The notes beneath the pieces were generated by a model. It saw nothing but the letters and a program-made list of their open reading frames with translations, searched no databases and was not told the origin of the DNA. This document shows, piece after piece, positions 35,968 to 45,573 of a stretch of 64,000 bases of DNA (the first letter of the stretch is position 1; every line of letters starts with the position of its first letter). The stretch is from assembly GCF_013377755.1 (NCBI RefSeq), contig NZ_JABXWR010000001.1, forward strand, positions 631,104 through 695,103, read 5' to 3'. The translations under genes and the position numbers were made by a program. This DNA is from Methanofollis tationis (GTDB lineage: Archaea > Halobacteriota > Methanomicrobia > Methanomicrobiales > Methanofollaceae).

Positions 35968-38900
35968 CTACGCCGTCCTGAATACGGTCACGCGGCCTGC
36001 CTGATCGAGGGTGAAGGTCTTCGCTTCACCATCTCTTCGGCAGAAGGCAATGAGATCGAGCATGTGCCTGAGCCCCTCTGCCGCCCTATCGTTCTGGAGC
36101 AGGTCGAAGGAGGGTTCGAGGAGGGGGCGGGGGAGAAATACGATGCACTTTGCACGGGCCCGCGTCACCGAGACATTGAGGCGGTTCCTGCTGTAGATGA
36201 ACGCCGCCTCCCGCAACGCCGTCTCATGATCGCTCACGCCGTAGGAGACGATCACCGCCTCGCACTGCTGCCCCTGCATCTTCTCGACCGTCTCCACGAA
36301 GGGGTCGGCCTCCCAGGCCCGTCGCCCTGCCAGTTCGTCTCTGATCGCCCTGATCTGGGCGTGGTGGGGGCTGACGATGAAGAGCCCCCGCCGCCAGAAC
36401 GCCTCGTCGCCGGCCCGGCCCCCCGGGTAGGGGCCGTCTCCACCGGGTTCGAGCATCCGCTCGCGCAGGGCCGATGCGACCCCTGCGACAAGGGCCGCCT
36501 CGGCGCTGTTTTTCACGCTCGCCCTCACCTCTTCGAGCACCACCACGGTGAGGGGATGGTCCGGGTCGAGCACCGCCTCGATGAACGGGTCAGGGGAGGG
36601 CTGTGGGGCGAGCCTGATACGCTGCTCGGCCACCGAAGGGTTCGCCGGCCGGTAGCCCGGGCCGTACAGCGTTTCGGCCGAGAAAGCTGAGAGTGTGGCG
36701 TTCATCCGCCAGTTCTCCAGGAGCTGGCAGGTGTAGGGCGCCGGCCCCAGGTCGCGTCTTCGCAGCCACCCGAAGACCGAGTCTAAGACGTCGTCAGCAC
36801 CTTCGGCGCCCTCACCCGCGCCCTCCCCCCATATGGGCGGGAGCTGGAGGTCGTCCCCGGCGAAGACGAGTTTCCCGCCGGGCTTCAGGAGGGGCAGGAG
36901 AAGGGCGAGTTCCCCGAAGGTGACCTGCGAGGCCTCGTCGAGGACGAGGACGTCGAAGGAGGGGAGGTATGTCCGGTGTTTATGGAATGCCTTCGCCGTC
37001 CCGCCCAGGACGAAGCGGTCGGGGAGGCGGGTCGCCGCCGTCAGGACGTCGCGGGAGAGCACGTGCAGGTTCCGCCCTCTCGGCGTCGTCGTCCGGTCCA
37101 GTTTGCCGACGGTGAGGCGGAGGGCCATCGAGAACCCGGCGGCGTCCTGGAGTTCGAAGAGGAGGTTCTCGATCGCCGCATGGGTGAGAGCGCTGACGGC
37201 GATCCTGACCGGCCCGTCGGCCGACGAGACCAGCCCGAGCATCGCATGGGCGAGGAAGTGGGTCTTGCCCGTTCCCGGCGGACCCCATACGAGGGTCAAC
37301 CTGTTCGCCAGGATGTGGCGGTACGCCTCCTGCTGGCTCGGGGTGAACCCTGCATGAGCCTCGCCGTCCGGCACCGCCGCCGCCCCCTGCCCGGCGAAGC
37401 CCTGCGGCTCCCTCATCAGGGCCAGGAGGTCGCCGTCTGGCCGCCGGTCCCATTCGAGGACCTGCTCGACGATCGTCGCCGTCGTGAAATCGATGGCCCG
37501 CGGGAAGAGAAAGGCCTGATCCCCGGGCGAGAAGGCGTCCTGGTCGCCGGTCGCGCGCGTGGCGAGACGGAGGCGGGTGACCTTTCCGCGGGACTCCGTG
37601 GTTCCGGCGATCCCGGCAAACCTGATCTCCCCGCCCGGCGGTGCGGTCTTCGAAGCGTAGAGCCCGTCGTCGAAGGCCTGCGCCGCGGCGACCCCCTCAG
37701 GGGTGTCAGGGACGAGAAGGAAGTTTAACAGGCCGTTTGGCTGGCCGAGCGCTGCGGGATCGGTGCGGGAGAGGACGTTCCACTCGTCCCCGCCCAGGCA
37801 CCTGATGCAGATCCTGCCGCCGATATCCTCGGCCTCCTTTGCCGGGAGGCACCTGAGGCGTTGCGCCTCTGCCGCCGCCGCGGCCGCCGACCGCCGCAGG
37901 GCGGCGATGAGGGCTGCATACTCCGGGTGCTCGATCGCTTCAGGCGAGGTGAGGCGGAAGCGGTCAGGCCAGCGCCGCGGGGTCATCCTCTCGCGCAGAG
38001 CGGTGAGGAGGTCGCTGCCCATGCGCAGGCGCCTCTGGATCTCGTCCTGGACCCACTGCACCGCATTGGCATGGCCGCTGTACCAGGCGCGGTAGACGGC
38101 GTCGGCCTTCATCCCGTTGCCCAGGGCGGGCCAGAAGAGATCAGAAGGGGGGTGGCCTGGCCCTTTGAGGGCAGCGAGGGCGTCGGGCATCCTGCAGAAT
38201 ATCGGGTCGGGGAAGGCGGCATACTCGTGTGCGGTCTCAGAGAGGACGACGACCGGGACCTTCGTCCGCCCCCCTTCCCTGCCCTCGCCGGTATAGTGCC
38301 TGAGCAGCGCCGCCGCCTCCCCGCTCCCCCCGGCGCACTCCTCCAGGATCTCGAGGAAGAGGCGGTGCTCCCGCCGGTCGGCGACATAGGTCTGGAGCGA
38401 CCGCTGTTCGGCAAACGCCTTCCCTTCGTTATAGGCAGAGAGGACGGCGAGTTCGTCGTAGAGCGCCTGCACGAACCCTCCGGTGACCGCCCCGCACTCC
38501 TCCTCCCCGGCGGCGACGCCGATCCACTCCCTGGACGGAGCGTCGTAGACGTCCTTTCCCTTGAATCGCCTGAACCCGGCGGCGCAGACCCTGCCCCCGA
38601 CCGGTTCGCGCTGGAGGGTGATCATCACCCCGACCGACTCGTTGACCGGGAGCGAGGGCGAGGCGCCGTCGAGCGGCACGACCTTCCCCTCGCGGACGGC
38701 GCGGACCTGTCTGCGGAGGACCTCGCCCTTCCCCCTCAGGGACCCGCACGTCTCCAGGGCCTCGTCGGCGCCCGGCGAGGAGAGAAAGCGGTCGAGGTCC
38801 TGGAGGGTGTCCACGCCCGCACCCTCCCGGAGGAACTGCCTCCCTCCCGCGGTGAGGCCCGGGATGAGGGAGACCGACCCGGTCTCTTCGGCCTCTCTCC

Positions 38901-39648
38901 TGCAGGATAGATAAAACGGGCACTGTTCGCATTTCGGCTGGAGATGCCAGGGCAGCGACGCCGGGGGCGCCGCCATGATCGCCCCGAGGTCGTCGGCGAG
39001 AAAGTGTTCGAGCACCTGCAGGTCGGTGCCGATCTTGAGGATCTCGGGGGTGTCGGCGTCCTGGAGCCAGATCCCGGCAGAATTCCGGTCTGCAACGGCC
39101 GGGATCCCTTCGTCGGCGATGGTGGCGTCCAGGATCAGGGCGTAGAGCCCCACCTGGATCCGGTGGGACGTTTTTAAACTGTCGGTCGCCTTCAGGTCGA
39201 TGACCCTGAGGAGGCGCTCCTCCCTGTCAGGGAGGCACCAGATCAGGTCGGGCCGGCACTCGTGGAAAGAGCAGACCTCAGGGTCCAGGCCGTAGCGCCG
39301 GTAAAACGACGGCGGGACGATCAGGGTGACCTGGTACGCCCCCGATCCCGCCTCCATCGACGAGAGCACTCCAAGGCTCTCCTCCGCGGAGAAACGCCGG
39401 TCGTGATAGGCACCGACGCCCGGCGCCATATGGACGAGGCCCGGTATCTTTCTCCCGACCACCTCGTCCTCCCATGCAAGCCCCTTTGCGGTGAGGAGTT
39501 CTGAGACCTGCGTGTGCTCCTCGACGGCGTCCGGGATGCCGAGCGCCCGCCGGTCCGCCACGGGGACCGCCGAATACCGGAGAAAACGCTGGCATTCATG
39601 ATGGAAGAATCGGGCGATGAGGGAGGGGCTCAGGTTGTGCCGGGGCAT
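35968..39648 (-). CDS. RecB-family nuclease/superfamily I helicase fusion (TM0106-like)
   Basis: A 1226-residue protein. The N-terminal third is a TM0106-type RecB nuclease (DLIWCLPDREERLLRVIDLK active-site region) with a cysteine cluster (CEQCPFYLSC plus an early CQRF) expected to hold an iron-sulfur cluster as in Cas4/AddB-like nucleases. The C-terminal half is a Dna2/Upf1-like helicase: Walker A VWGPPGTGKTHF, DEASQVTFGE, GDDLQLPPIW and the final VSVTRARAKCIVFLPR. Its family is linked to DNA or RNA processing, but the substrate is not known. It stands alone, with no cas genes nearby. The 154 bases between it and parA hold AT-rich promoter sequence. Confidence 0.85.
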   Translation of the reverse strand: MPRHNLSPSLIARFFHHECQRFLRYSAVPVADRRALGIPDAVEEHTQVSELLTAKGLAWEDEVVGRKIPGLVHMAPGVGAYHDRRFSAEESLGVLSSMEAGSGAYQVTLIVPPSFYRRYGLDPEVCSFHECRPDLIWCLPDREERLLRVIDLKATDSLKTSHRIQVGLYALILDATIADEGIPAVADRNSAGIWLQDADTPEILKIGTDLQVLEHFLADDLGAIMAAPPASLPWHLQPKCEQCPFYLSCRREAEETGSVSLIPGLTAGGRQFLREGAGVDTLQDLDRFLSSPGADEALETCGSLRGKGEVLRRQVRAVREGKVVPLDGASPSLPVNESVGVMITLQREPVGGRVCAAGFRRFKGKDVYDAPSREWIGVAAGEEECGAVTGGFVQALYDELAVLSAYNEGKAFAEQRSLQTYVADRREHRLFLEILEECAGGSGEAAALLRHYTGEGREGGRTKVPVVVLSETAHEYAAFPDPIFCRMPDALAALKGPGHPPSDLFWPALGNGMKADAVYRAWYSGHANAVQWVQDEIQRRLRMGSDLLTALRERMTPRRWPDRFRLTSPEAIEHPEYAALIAALRRSAAAAAAEAQRLRCLPAKEAEDIGGRICIRCLGGDEWNVLSRTDPAALGQPNGLLNFLLVPDTPEGVAAAQAFDDGLYASKTAPPGGEIRFAGIAGTTESRGKVTRLRLATRATGDQDAFSPGDQAFLFPRAIDFTTATIVEQVLEWDRRPDGDLLALMREPQGFAGQGAAAVPDGEAHAGFTPSQQEAYRHILANRLTLVWGPPGTGKTHFLAHAMLGLVSSADGPVRIAVSALTHAAIENLLFELQDAAGFSMALRLTVGKLDRTTTPRGRNLHVLSRDVLTAATRLPDRFVLGGTAKAFHKHRTYLPSFDVLVLDEASQVTFGELALLLPLLKPGGKLVFAGDDLQLPPIWGEGAGEGAEGADDVLDSVFGWLRRRDLGPAPYTCQLLENWRMNATLSAFSAETLYGPGYRPANPSVAEQRIRLAPQPSPDPFIEAVLDPDHPLTVVVLEEVRASVKNSAEAALVAGVASALRERMLEPGGDGPYPGGRAGDEAFWRRGLFIVSPHHAQIRAIRDELAGRRAWEADPFVETVEKMQGQQCEAVIVSYGVSDHETALREAAFIYSRNRLNVSVTRARAKCIVFLPRPLLEPSFDLLQNDRAAEGLRHMLDLIAFCRRDGEAKTFTLDQAGRVTVFRTA

Positions 39649-39704
39649 GCGCGCTATTGATCTTCGGTCTGGATCCTAAAATAAGTGGGTGGACGGGGGG
39701 CCCC

Positions 39705-40271
39705 TCAGGCCGGTCCGGCGTGCTCTTCCAGGAACCGGGTCACAACCCACTCGTTCCTCACCTCGGGGTGGAAGAGCACCCCGTAGACCGGCCTGGATAC
39801 GTGGCGGATCGCCTGCACGCCCCCTTCCGAGACGGCGAGGACCTCAAAACACGCCGGCGGGGCGACGGCGAAGGCGTGGAGTTCATACGCCTGGAACAGT
39901 TCCTTCCCCGCGAAGATCCCGTCCGGCCTGAGGACGCTGACGTCTGTCATCCCGATCCTGAGGTCGGGCTCGATCCGCCCGCCGAAGACGGCGGCGACCG
40001 CCTGCATCCCGGCGCAGATCCCGAGCACCGGGACCGGGCAGGTGCGGAGCCACGCAAACCGCTCGACCTCTCCGGCGAAGCGGTTGTCCTGCAGGGCGGT
40101 CCCGCAGAGGATGACGGCCGAGACGCCGTCGAGATCGCCCTCCTCGATCCCGGCAAAGTGCCGCGTGACCGAGGGGAATCCCGCCCCCCTGACAATCCCC
40201 TCGATCGGCGAGACAAACTCGTACCGGCTCAGGGACTCCTCTTTCCAGCAGAGGTCGACGATCAGGATCAT
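39705..40271 (-). CDS. Class I glutamine amidotransferase (GuaA N-domain-like)
   Basis: A 188-residue protein with the amidotransferase triad: nucleophile Cys in GICAGMQ, and His/Glu in GVLFHPEV. Archaeal GMP synthase uses a separate small amidotransferase of about this size, but the N-terminus (ILIVDLCWKEESLSRYEF) differs from typical GuaAA, so a different acceptor enzyme is possible. Its start overlaps the end of the PP-loop gene by 4 bases, suggesting a shared operon and perhaps function. Confidence 0.75.
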   Translation of the reverse strand: MILIVDLCWKEESLSRYEFVSPIEGIVRGAGFPSVTRHFAGIEEGDLDGVSAVILCGTALQDNRFAGEVERFAWLRTCPVPVLGICAGMQAVAAVFGGRIEPDLRIGMTDVSVLRPDGIFAGKELFQAYELHAFAVAPPACFEVLAVSEGGVQAIRHVSRPVYGVLFHPEVRNEWVVTRFLEEHAGPA

Positions 40272-40948
40272 TTCGGCACCAGCACGGCTTTTTCTATTCT
40301 ATAGGTGCCGTTATAGTTCCGGTATTCGCTCGACGCCTCCCTGACCTCGATCAGCCGTTTGAAAAACGGTGCGTCGGTGACGAAGGTCTCGATCTCCCCG
40401 CCCTCCCCGGTGAGGGTGATCCGGTACTTCGCCGCCATCGCCTTCAACTCCGCGACGGCGGCGGCGTCGATCCGGCGCCCGAGCCATCGCTCGTCGAAGG
40501 GCGCCGAGTACACCCCGGCGACGATCACCGCAAAGCCCTCTTCTATCAGGCTCTGCATGTACGCCTCCTGATCGGCGTGCCAGAGCGGGTTGAAGCACCA
40601 GAGCCCGAGGTCATGGCAGATCCGCTGCACCCGCGTCGCCTGGTACACCGAGAGGATCGCCCCGGTGACGATCCCCTCGATCCCGTGGCGCTCTCTGGCA
40701 ATCTCGATCGCCCGCCTGAGGTCGTCGAGTTCCTTCTCCTCCACGCCGCCGCTCTCCACCTCGACGAGGGGGAGTGCTGCCGCTTCGGCCTGCAGGGCGG
40801 CGAGGCGGACATTTGGCGTGTGGAACATGTAACTCTCCGGGTTCGCCGGGACGACCGTGATCAGGCAGACGACCTCCTCCTTCTGCATCGCCCGCCAGCA
40901 CGCAAAGAGCGAGTCCTTCCCGCCTGAACAGAGTACGCCGAGTTTCAT
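40268..40948 (-). CDS. Diphthine-ammonia ligase-like PP-loop ATPase (DPH6 family)
   Basis: A 226-residue PP-loop protein starting MKLGVLCSGGKDSLFACWRA, with the DPH6-family blocks GAILSVYQATRVQRIC, LWHADQEAYMQSLIEEGF and TGEGGEIETFVTDAPFF. Family members amidate diphthine on elongation factor 2 in archaea and eukaryotes. It is translationally coupled to the amidotransferase gene downstream, which might supply ammonia; this is inference. The ATG at 40948 is chosen because the conserved domain starts there. Confidence 0.8.
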   Translation of the reverse strand: MKLGVLCSGGKDSLFACWRAMQKEEVVCLITVVPANPESYMFHTPNVRLAALQAEAAALPLVEVESGGVEEKELDDLRRAIEIARERHGIEGIVTGAILSVYQATRVQRICHDLGLWCFNPLWHADQEAYMQSLIEEGFAVIVAGVYSAPFDERWLGRRIDAAAVAELKAMAAKYRITLTGEGGEIETFVTDAPFFKRLIEVREASSEYRNYNGTYRIEKAVLVPK

Positions 40949-41082
40949 TGAATCCTTCTGGTTTTTGTGGGCGGTGGGAGAAATACGTTCTCCTGGATCA
41001 GGGTATGTGATATGCACCAGAGCGACTGCTGTGACAATCACACGAACAAAAGTGAGAGGGAACAGAATTGTTCCCTTTTGAT

Positions 41083-41154
41083 ACGCCCCGGCCGGGATTC
41101 GAACCCGGGTCGAAAGCTCCGGAGGCTTTCAGGATATCCACTACCCTACCGGGA
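41083..41154 (-). tRNA. tRNA-Arg (CCG)
   Basis: On the minus strand a 72-base cloverleaf can be drawn: acceptor GTCCCGG with CCGGGGC, D arm GGGTAGTGGATATCC, anticodon stem AAAGC/GCTTT with loop CTCCGGA (anticodon CCG), and T arm CCCGGGTTCGAATCCCGG. The CCA end is not encoded, as in many archaea. Confidence 0.92.
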
Positions 41155-41200
41155 CCTGCCTATACCCATTAACCTGAGAGGTTAAAAAGGATTGTGCCTC

Positions 41201-42229
41201 TCAGGGGCGGCGGAGGTGATAGAGGCTCCAGATCTTGCATGCGCCCTCGTGGCCGACCATGCATGGCCCGACCGGCGTCCTGGGCGTGCAGACTTTCCCA
41301 TAAAGGCGGCAATCGGTCGGCTGCGCGATCCCCCGCAGCACCCGGTCGCAGATGCACCCGGTCGTCTTCTCGACGTGTTTGATCTCGATCCCGAACTTCT
41401 CCTTCGCGTCATAGCGCGCGAACTCCTGCTTCAGCCGCAGCCCCGACGCCGGGATCACCGGAAAGCCGCGCCACTCGACGTCGGCCGGTTCGAAGACCTC
41501 GTACATCAGTTTCTTCGCCTTCTGGTTTCCCGTGCGGTTCACGGCGCGCGGATAGGCGTTCTCGACCTCGTGGCGCCCCTCGTTCACCTGCCGCACCAGC
41601 ATCAGCAGGCCGAGCAGGATATCCTCGGCTTCAAATCCGGCGACCACTTGCGGGACCGGGAACTGCTCGTAGTCCTCATAGCCGGCGACCACGCAGACGT
41701 GCCCCGGCAGCATGAAGCCGTCGAGCGAGGCCTCTCCCTGCTCGAGGAGCCATTTCATCGCCGGCGGGACCAGGCGGTGGCAGGAGAGGATGGAAAAGTT
41801 CTCAGGTGGTTCGGTCAGCAGGGTGGCGGCTACCGTCGGCACCGTCGTCTCGAAACCGACCGAGATAAAGACCACCTCTTTATCGGTCTTCTCCGCGATC
41901 TCCACCGCCTTGTGGACCCCCTGCACCACGCGCACATCGCCGCCGCTCGACTCGAGCGAGCCCCTCGTGCCAGGCACCCTGAGCAGGTCGCCGTAGGTGG
42001 CGACGATGCAGCCCTTATCCACGAACTCGATCGCCGCGTCGATCTCGCCCTGCGGGGTGATGCAGACCGGACACCCCGGCCCCATCACGATCTTCAGCCC
42101 TTCAGGCAGCACGCTCCTCAGGCCGGTCCGCGCAATCGCCGCTTCGTGCGTCCCGCAGATATGCATGAAAGTGTAATCGCGGTCCACAGAGTCGCGGAGC
42201 GCCTCCTTCAGTTCGTCTCCTGTCGCCAT
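41201..42229 (-). CDS. hypD: Hydrogenase maturation protein HypD
   Basis: A 342-residue protein with the HypD signatures: FMHICGTHEAAIARTGLRS (CGTHE redox motif), GPGCPVCITP, FISVGFETTVPTVAATLL and the C-terminal iron-sulfur cysteines TTGCICDRVL...DCRLYGKVC. HypD works with HypC to build the Fe(CN)2CO centre of [NiFe] hydrogenases, which methanogens need. The ATG at 42229 begins directly at the conserved MATGDELKEAL. It is divergent from mscS, with a shared 45-bp promoter region. Confidence 0.95.
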   Translation of the reverse strand: MATGDELKEALRDSVDRDYTFMHICGTHEAAIARTGLRSVLPEGLKIVMGPGCPVCITPQGEIDAAIEFVDKGCIVATYGDLLRVPGTRGSLESSGGDVRVVQGVHKAVEIAEKTDKEVVFISVGFETTVPTVAATLLTEPPENFSILSCHRLVPPAMKWLLEQGEASLDGFMLPGHVCVVAGYEDYEQFPVPQVVAGFEAEDILLGLLMLVRQVNEGRHEVENAYPRAVNRTGNQKAKKLMYEVFEPADVEWRGFPVIPASGLRLKQEFARYDAKEKFGIEIKHVEKTTGCICDRVLRGIAQPTDCRLYGKVCTPRTPVGPCMVGHEGACKIWSLYHLRRP

Positions 42230-42274
42230 GCAATCCTTATAGTTAATATAAGTTCCATGGCATAAGTATACCCC
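42230..42274. promoter_or_regulatory. Divergent promoter hypD/mscS
   Basis: The 45 bases between the two divergent starts hold TATA-like sequences for both directions (TATAGTTAATATAAG and ATAAGTATACC). Both transcripts must be leaderless or nearly so, and the two promoters overlap, so binding to one may affect the other. Confidence 0.45.
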
Positions 42275-43306
42275 ATGGGAAACATCCCCTACTCCCTTCT
42301 CCTCCTGTTTGCCGGAGTTTTTGGATCGGTCGCTCTCTACTGGCTCTATCACTGGCTGCTGAAGCGGGCGGCATCCACCGAATCGAAGATCGACGACATC
42401 CTCATTGCGGCGACCGGAAAGCCCCTCATCATCGCCGTCCTCGTCGTAACGGTCTATTTCTCCATCGTCTATTCCGGACTCATCCCTGACCGTTATGCAT
42501 ACGTCCTCGATTCAAAATACCTCACGGCGTTCTATATCCTCCTCGGCACATGGATCGTATCGAGTTTCACGTACAATTTCATCCATCTCTATGGCCGCTG
42601 GATGGCGGTGCGGACCGAGAGCGAGGTGGACGACCGGATCATCGACGTGCTCGAGATTGCCGTGAAATACGTCGTCTGGTTCATCGCTTTCCTCCTCATC
42701 CTCAGCACCCTTGAGATCGATATCACGCCGCTCCTTGCCGGCGCCGGCATCGCAGGCGTCGCCGTCGCCCTCGCCGCCCAGGACCTCCTCTCCAATTTCT
42801 TCGGCGGGGCGCTCATCGTGATGGACAAACCCTTCAAGGTGAACGACCGGATCAAGATCGACGACTATCTCGGCGACGTCGTCAGCGTGGGGCCGCGGTC
42901 CACCCGGCTCCAGACCCTCGACTACCAGCTCGTGACCATCCCGAACTCCAAGATCGCAAGCTCGGTGATCATCAACTACGCCCTCCCTGAGGTGCGCCTG
43001 AAGATCAAGATCCCGGTCTCGGTCGCCTATGGCTCAGACGTGAAACGGGTCAAGGAGATCCTCCTCGAAATTGCCCGTGAGGCGGTGGACAGTTCGATCT
43101 ATGTGCTCAACGACCCGGCCCCGAGTGTCTACTTCCTCGAATTTGCCGATTCGAGCCTTAACTTCACCCTCGTGGTCTGGGCCAGGGCATTCAATATGGC
43201 CTGGGACGTGCAGGACTTCATCAATACCCGGATCGACGAGCGTTTCAAGGAAGAGGGGATCGAGATCCCGTTCAACCAGATGGACATCCACATCAGAAAA
43301 GATTAG
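42275..43306 (+). CDS. Small-conductance mechanosensitive channel (MscS family)
   Basis: A 343-residue membrane protein with four to five helices. The last is the MscS pore helix with the glycine/alanine pattern LLAGAGIAGVAVALAAQDLL and the following NFFGGALIVMDKPFKVNDRI, then the cytoplasmic vestibule (SVGPRSTRLQTLDYQLVTIP). MscS channels release solutes on osmotic downshift. The 3' end overlaps the radical SAM gene on the other strand by 4 bases. Confidence 0.9.
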   Translation: MGNIPYSLLLLFAGVFGSVALYWLYHWLLKRAASTESKIDDILIAATGKPLIIAVLVVTVYFSIVYSGLIPDRYAYVLDSKYLTAFYILLGTWIVSSFTYNFIHLYGRWMAVRTESEVDDRIIDVLEIAVKYVVWFIAFLLILSTLEIDITPLLAGAGIAGVAVALAAQDLLSNFFGGALIVMDKPFKVNDRIKIDDYLGDVVSVGPRSTRLQTLDYQLVTIPNSKIASSVIINYALPEVRLKIKIPVSVAYGSDVKRVKEILLEIAREAVDSSIYVLNDPAPSVYFLEFADSSLNFTLVVWARAFNMAWDVQDFINTRIDERFKEEGIEIPFNQMDIHIRKD

Positions 43307-44244
43307 TCATGTTTCGGGAGGAAAAATACCCCCCGTTCCCCGGTTTTTCTGGTGATCTCTCCCGACTCCAGCAGAAACTGGATGTACTTGTTCACCTCGT
43401 TTTTGTGCAGTCCGGTAGCGCGGGCGATATCGTCTGCCGTGGCCGGACGGCGCCTGACCATCGCCATGATAAAGTCGGCGACCTCCTCGTGGAAGCTCGC
43501 CACCGTGTCGCGCGACGGGAGCGCCGCCACAATCTCCACCGGGGCGCCGGTGATAAGGGCGGCGATCCGTTTCAGGGTGGCCTCGTCGGCCGGTTCCACC
43601 CACGCCACCGCACCCGGGCGGTCGAGGGTGTTCAACTGGACCTTGTCCGGCCCGATGGCCGTGATCGCCGCATTGATCAACCCTATCTCCTCGTCGCTGT
43701 CATTGATGCCGGGCACGATGAAGACCTCCAGCCAGATGGCGCCCTGAAACTCTCTGGCAAATGCTGTGATCCCTTCGATGACTGCCTTCTGGGTGATATC
43801 CCGGTGCGGCCGGTTGATCTTCCTGAACGCAGGTTCTGAAACGGCGTTCATGGTCGGGATCACGAGGTCCGCCTCCATCAGGTCGGCCCTGACCCCTGGA
43901 TCGGAGAGGAGGCTCCCGTTGGTGAGGACGGCGACGCGGTACGCCGGGAACTCGGCCTTGAGGAACCCGATGATCTCCCCGATCCCGGAGTGGAGCGTCG
44001 GCTCCCCCGAACCGGCCAGGGTGATATAGTCGAGTTCGGGCGAGGCGCCGAGGTACTCCCGCAACTCTTCGATGACCTCAACTGTATTCACGTATTCCCG
44101 CCGGTCGGTGGTGAGGTCCGTCGTCTTCCCGCACTCGCAGTAGATGCAGTTGTACGAGCAGGTCTTGTGGGGCACCAGGTCGATGCCGAGGGAGATGCCA
44201 AGCCGGCGCGAGGGCACCGGGCCGAAGAGATGATGGTATGCCAT
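43303..44244 (-). CDS. Radical SAM protein with C-terminal winged helix
   Basis: A 313-residue protein with an early GPVPSRRLG and the radical SAM cluster motif CSYNCIYCECG (CxxxCxxC), the GGE-equivalent TLAGSGEPTL and a barrel ending about residue 220. The last 70 residues form a helix-turn-helix (PATADDIARATGLHKNEVNKYI and a wing EITRKTGERG). This matches archaeal Fe-S oxidoreductases of COG0731. The substrate is unknown. The winged helix suggests binding of nucleic acid or another macromolecule. Confidence 0.8.
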   Translation of the reverse strand: MAYHHLFGPVPSRRLGISLGIDLVPHKTCSYNCIYCECGKTTDLTTDRREYVNTVEVIEELREYLGASPELDYITLAGSGEPTLHSGIGEIIGFLKAEFPAYRVAVLTNGSLLSDPGVRADLMEADLVIPTMNAVSEPAFRKINRPHRDITQKAVIEGITAFAREFQGAIWLEVFIVPGINDSDEEIGLINAAITAIGPDKVQLNTLDRPGAVAWVEPADEATLKRIAALITGAPVEIVAALPSRDTVASFHEEVADFIMAMVRRRPATADDIARATGLHKNEVNKYIQFLLESGEITRKTGERGVFFLPKHD

Positions 44245-44372
44245 AGATTCCAGTCCTGCAAATTTTTTTTATCTCCGGTGATCTGCCGCGGCGAACCGGA
44301 AGCCGTGATCGATCTGATCTGTCACTGCCAAAAGAATAATCTGCGCATATGAGTAATAACCCTGTAGATATC

Positions 44373-44708
44373 ATGAAAATCTGTGTAACTGCAAAAGAAA
44401 GCGGCATCGATGCCCAGGTTGAAGAGCGGTTCGGTCGTGCACCCTATTTCGTCTTCATCGACGAAGAGACCGGGGACGCCGCGACAGTCCTGAACACCGG
44501 CGCCGGTGGCGCGGGCGGTGTCGGGATCAAGTCTGCCCAGATAATGGTCGACAACGGGGCAAAGGTCGTGATCACCGGGCAGGTCGGCGGGAACGCGAAC
44601 AGCGCCCTCTCAGCCGCCGGTATCGCGGTCTACACGTACCGCGCCGGCGGGTCGGTGAAGGACGCCGTTGCGGCATACCAGGCCGGAACACTCCAGCGAA
44701 TCCTCTAA
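44373..44708 (+). CDS. NifX/NifB-type FeMo-cofactor-binding domain protein
   Basis: A 111-residue single-domain protein with MKICVTAKESG, VEERFGRAPYFVF and the Gly-rich VVITGQVGGNANSALSAAGI, typical of the dinitrogenase iron-molybdenum cofactor family. Members outside nitrogenase loci (as here) bind metal clusters of unknown purpose. The ATG at 44373 starts the domain; an ATG 8 codons earlier is possible. It heads a tight cluster with two ferredoxin-MinD ATPases and a DUF134 gene, a grouping common in anaerobic archaea. Confidence 0.85.
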   Translation: MKICVTAKESGIDAQVEERFGRAPYFVFIDEETGDAATVLNTGAGGAGGVGIKSAQIMVDNGAKVVITGQVGGNANSALSAAGIAVYTYRAGGSVKDAVAAYQAGTLQRIL

Positions 44709-44721
44709 AGGGACGCATCCC

Positions 44722-45573
44722 ATGCAGATCGTGATTGCAAGCGGCAAAGGCGGGACCGGGAAGAGCACGGTTGCGGCCAATCTTGCCTGGAGCCGCGCTC
44801 AGGAGGCGCCGGTCACGCTGGTGGACTGCGACGTGGAAGAGCCCAACCTCCACCTCTTCTTCCCGGGCGGCCACACCGACACCCCGGTGACCAGGCTGGT
44901 GCCGGCGTTCGACAGCGAACGCTGCACCCGGTGCGGCGACTGCGGGCGGTTCTGCCGGTTTGGCGCCATCGCCGTCCTCAAAGACCGCGTGCTCTTCTTC
45001 CCTGAGATCTGCCATTCGTGCGGCGGCTGTGCGCTCGTCTGCCCGAATGCGGCGATCACCGAGCGGCCGATCTCTCTCGGGCGGATCGAGGAGCGCCACC
45101 CCCTGCCCGAACTCAGGCTGATCTCGGGCGTGATGAACGAGGGGGAGGCGGTCGGTATCCCGGTGATCCAGGCCGCAAAAGAGGCGGCCGCCGGCGATGC
45201 CGCGATCATCCTGGACTCCTCGCCCGGCACGGCCTGTCCGGTGATCGAGACGGTGAAGGGATCCGACGTATGCGTCCTGGTCACCGAGGCGACCCCCTTC
45301 GGGCTGCACGACCTGAAGCTGGCGGCCGAGGTCGTCTCCTCTCTCGGGGTGCCGGCCTGCGTCGTCATCAACCGGAGCTGCGGGGACGAGGATGAGACCG
45401 AGGCCTTCTGCAGGGAGCAGGGGCTCCCGGTCTTTCTGCGCATCCCGTTTTCGAGGGAGATTGCCGCCGTCCAGAACAGGGGCGGGCTGATCAGCCGGGA
45501 CCTCCCGGACTGGCAGGCGGCCTTTGCCGGGCTGTACGAACAGGTGATCGCGCTCGCGGAGGTGCAGCGATGA
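44722..45573 (+). CDS. MinD/Mrp-like ATPase with inserted 2[4Fe-4S] ferredoxin domain (copy 1)
   Basis: A 283-residue ATPase with the deviant Walker A ASGKGGTGKSTVAANLA, the switch strand LVDCDVEEPNLHLFF, an inserted ferredoxin domain (CTRCGDCGRFCRFGAI and CHSCGGCALVCPNAAI) and IILDSSPGTACPV. Family relatives carry or transfer iron-sulfur clusters. It overlaps the next copy by 4 bases. The two proteins share layout, so they may form a heterodimer. Confidence 0.88.
   Translation: MQIVIASGKGGTGKSTVAANLAWSRAQEAPVTLVDCDVEEPNLHLFFPGGHTDTPVTRLVPAFDSERCTRCGDCGRFCRFGAIAVLKDRVLFFPEICHSCGGCALVCPNAAITERPISLGRIEERHPLPELRLISGVMNEGEAVGIPVIQAAKEAAAGDAAIILDSSPGTACPVIETVKGSDVCVLVTEATPFGLHDLKLAAEVVSSLGVPACVVINRSCGDEDETEAFCREQGLPVFLRIPFSREIAAVQNRGGLISRDLPDWQAAFAGLYEQVIALAEVQR

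Noticed and set aside
35968-39648. Cas4-associated CRISPR adaptation gene
   Set aside because: The nuclease is fused to a Dna2-like helicase of the TM0106 type, and no cas1, cas2 or repeat array is nearby.
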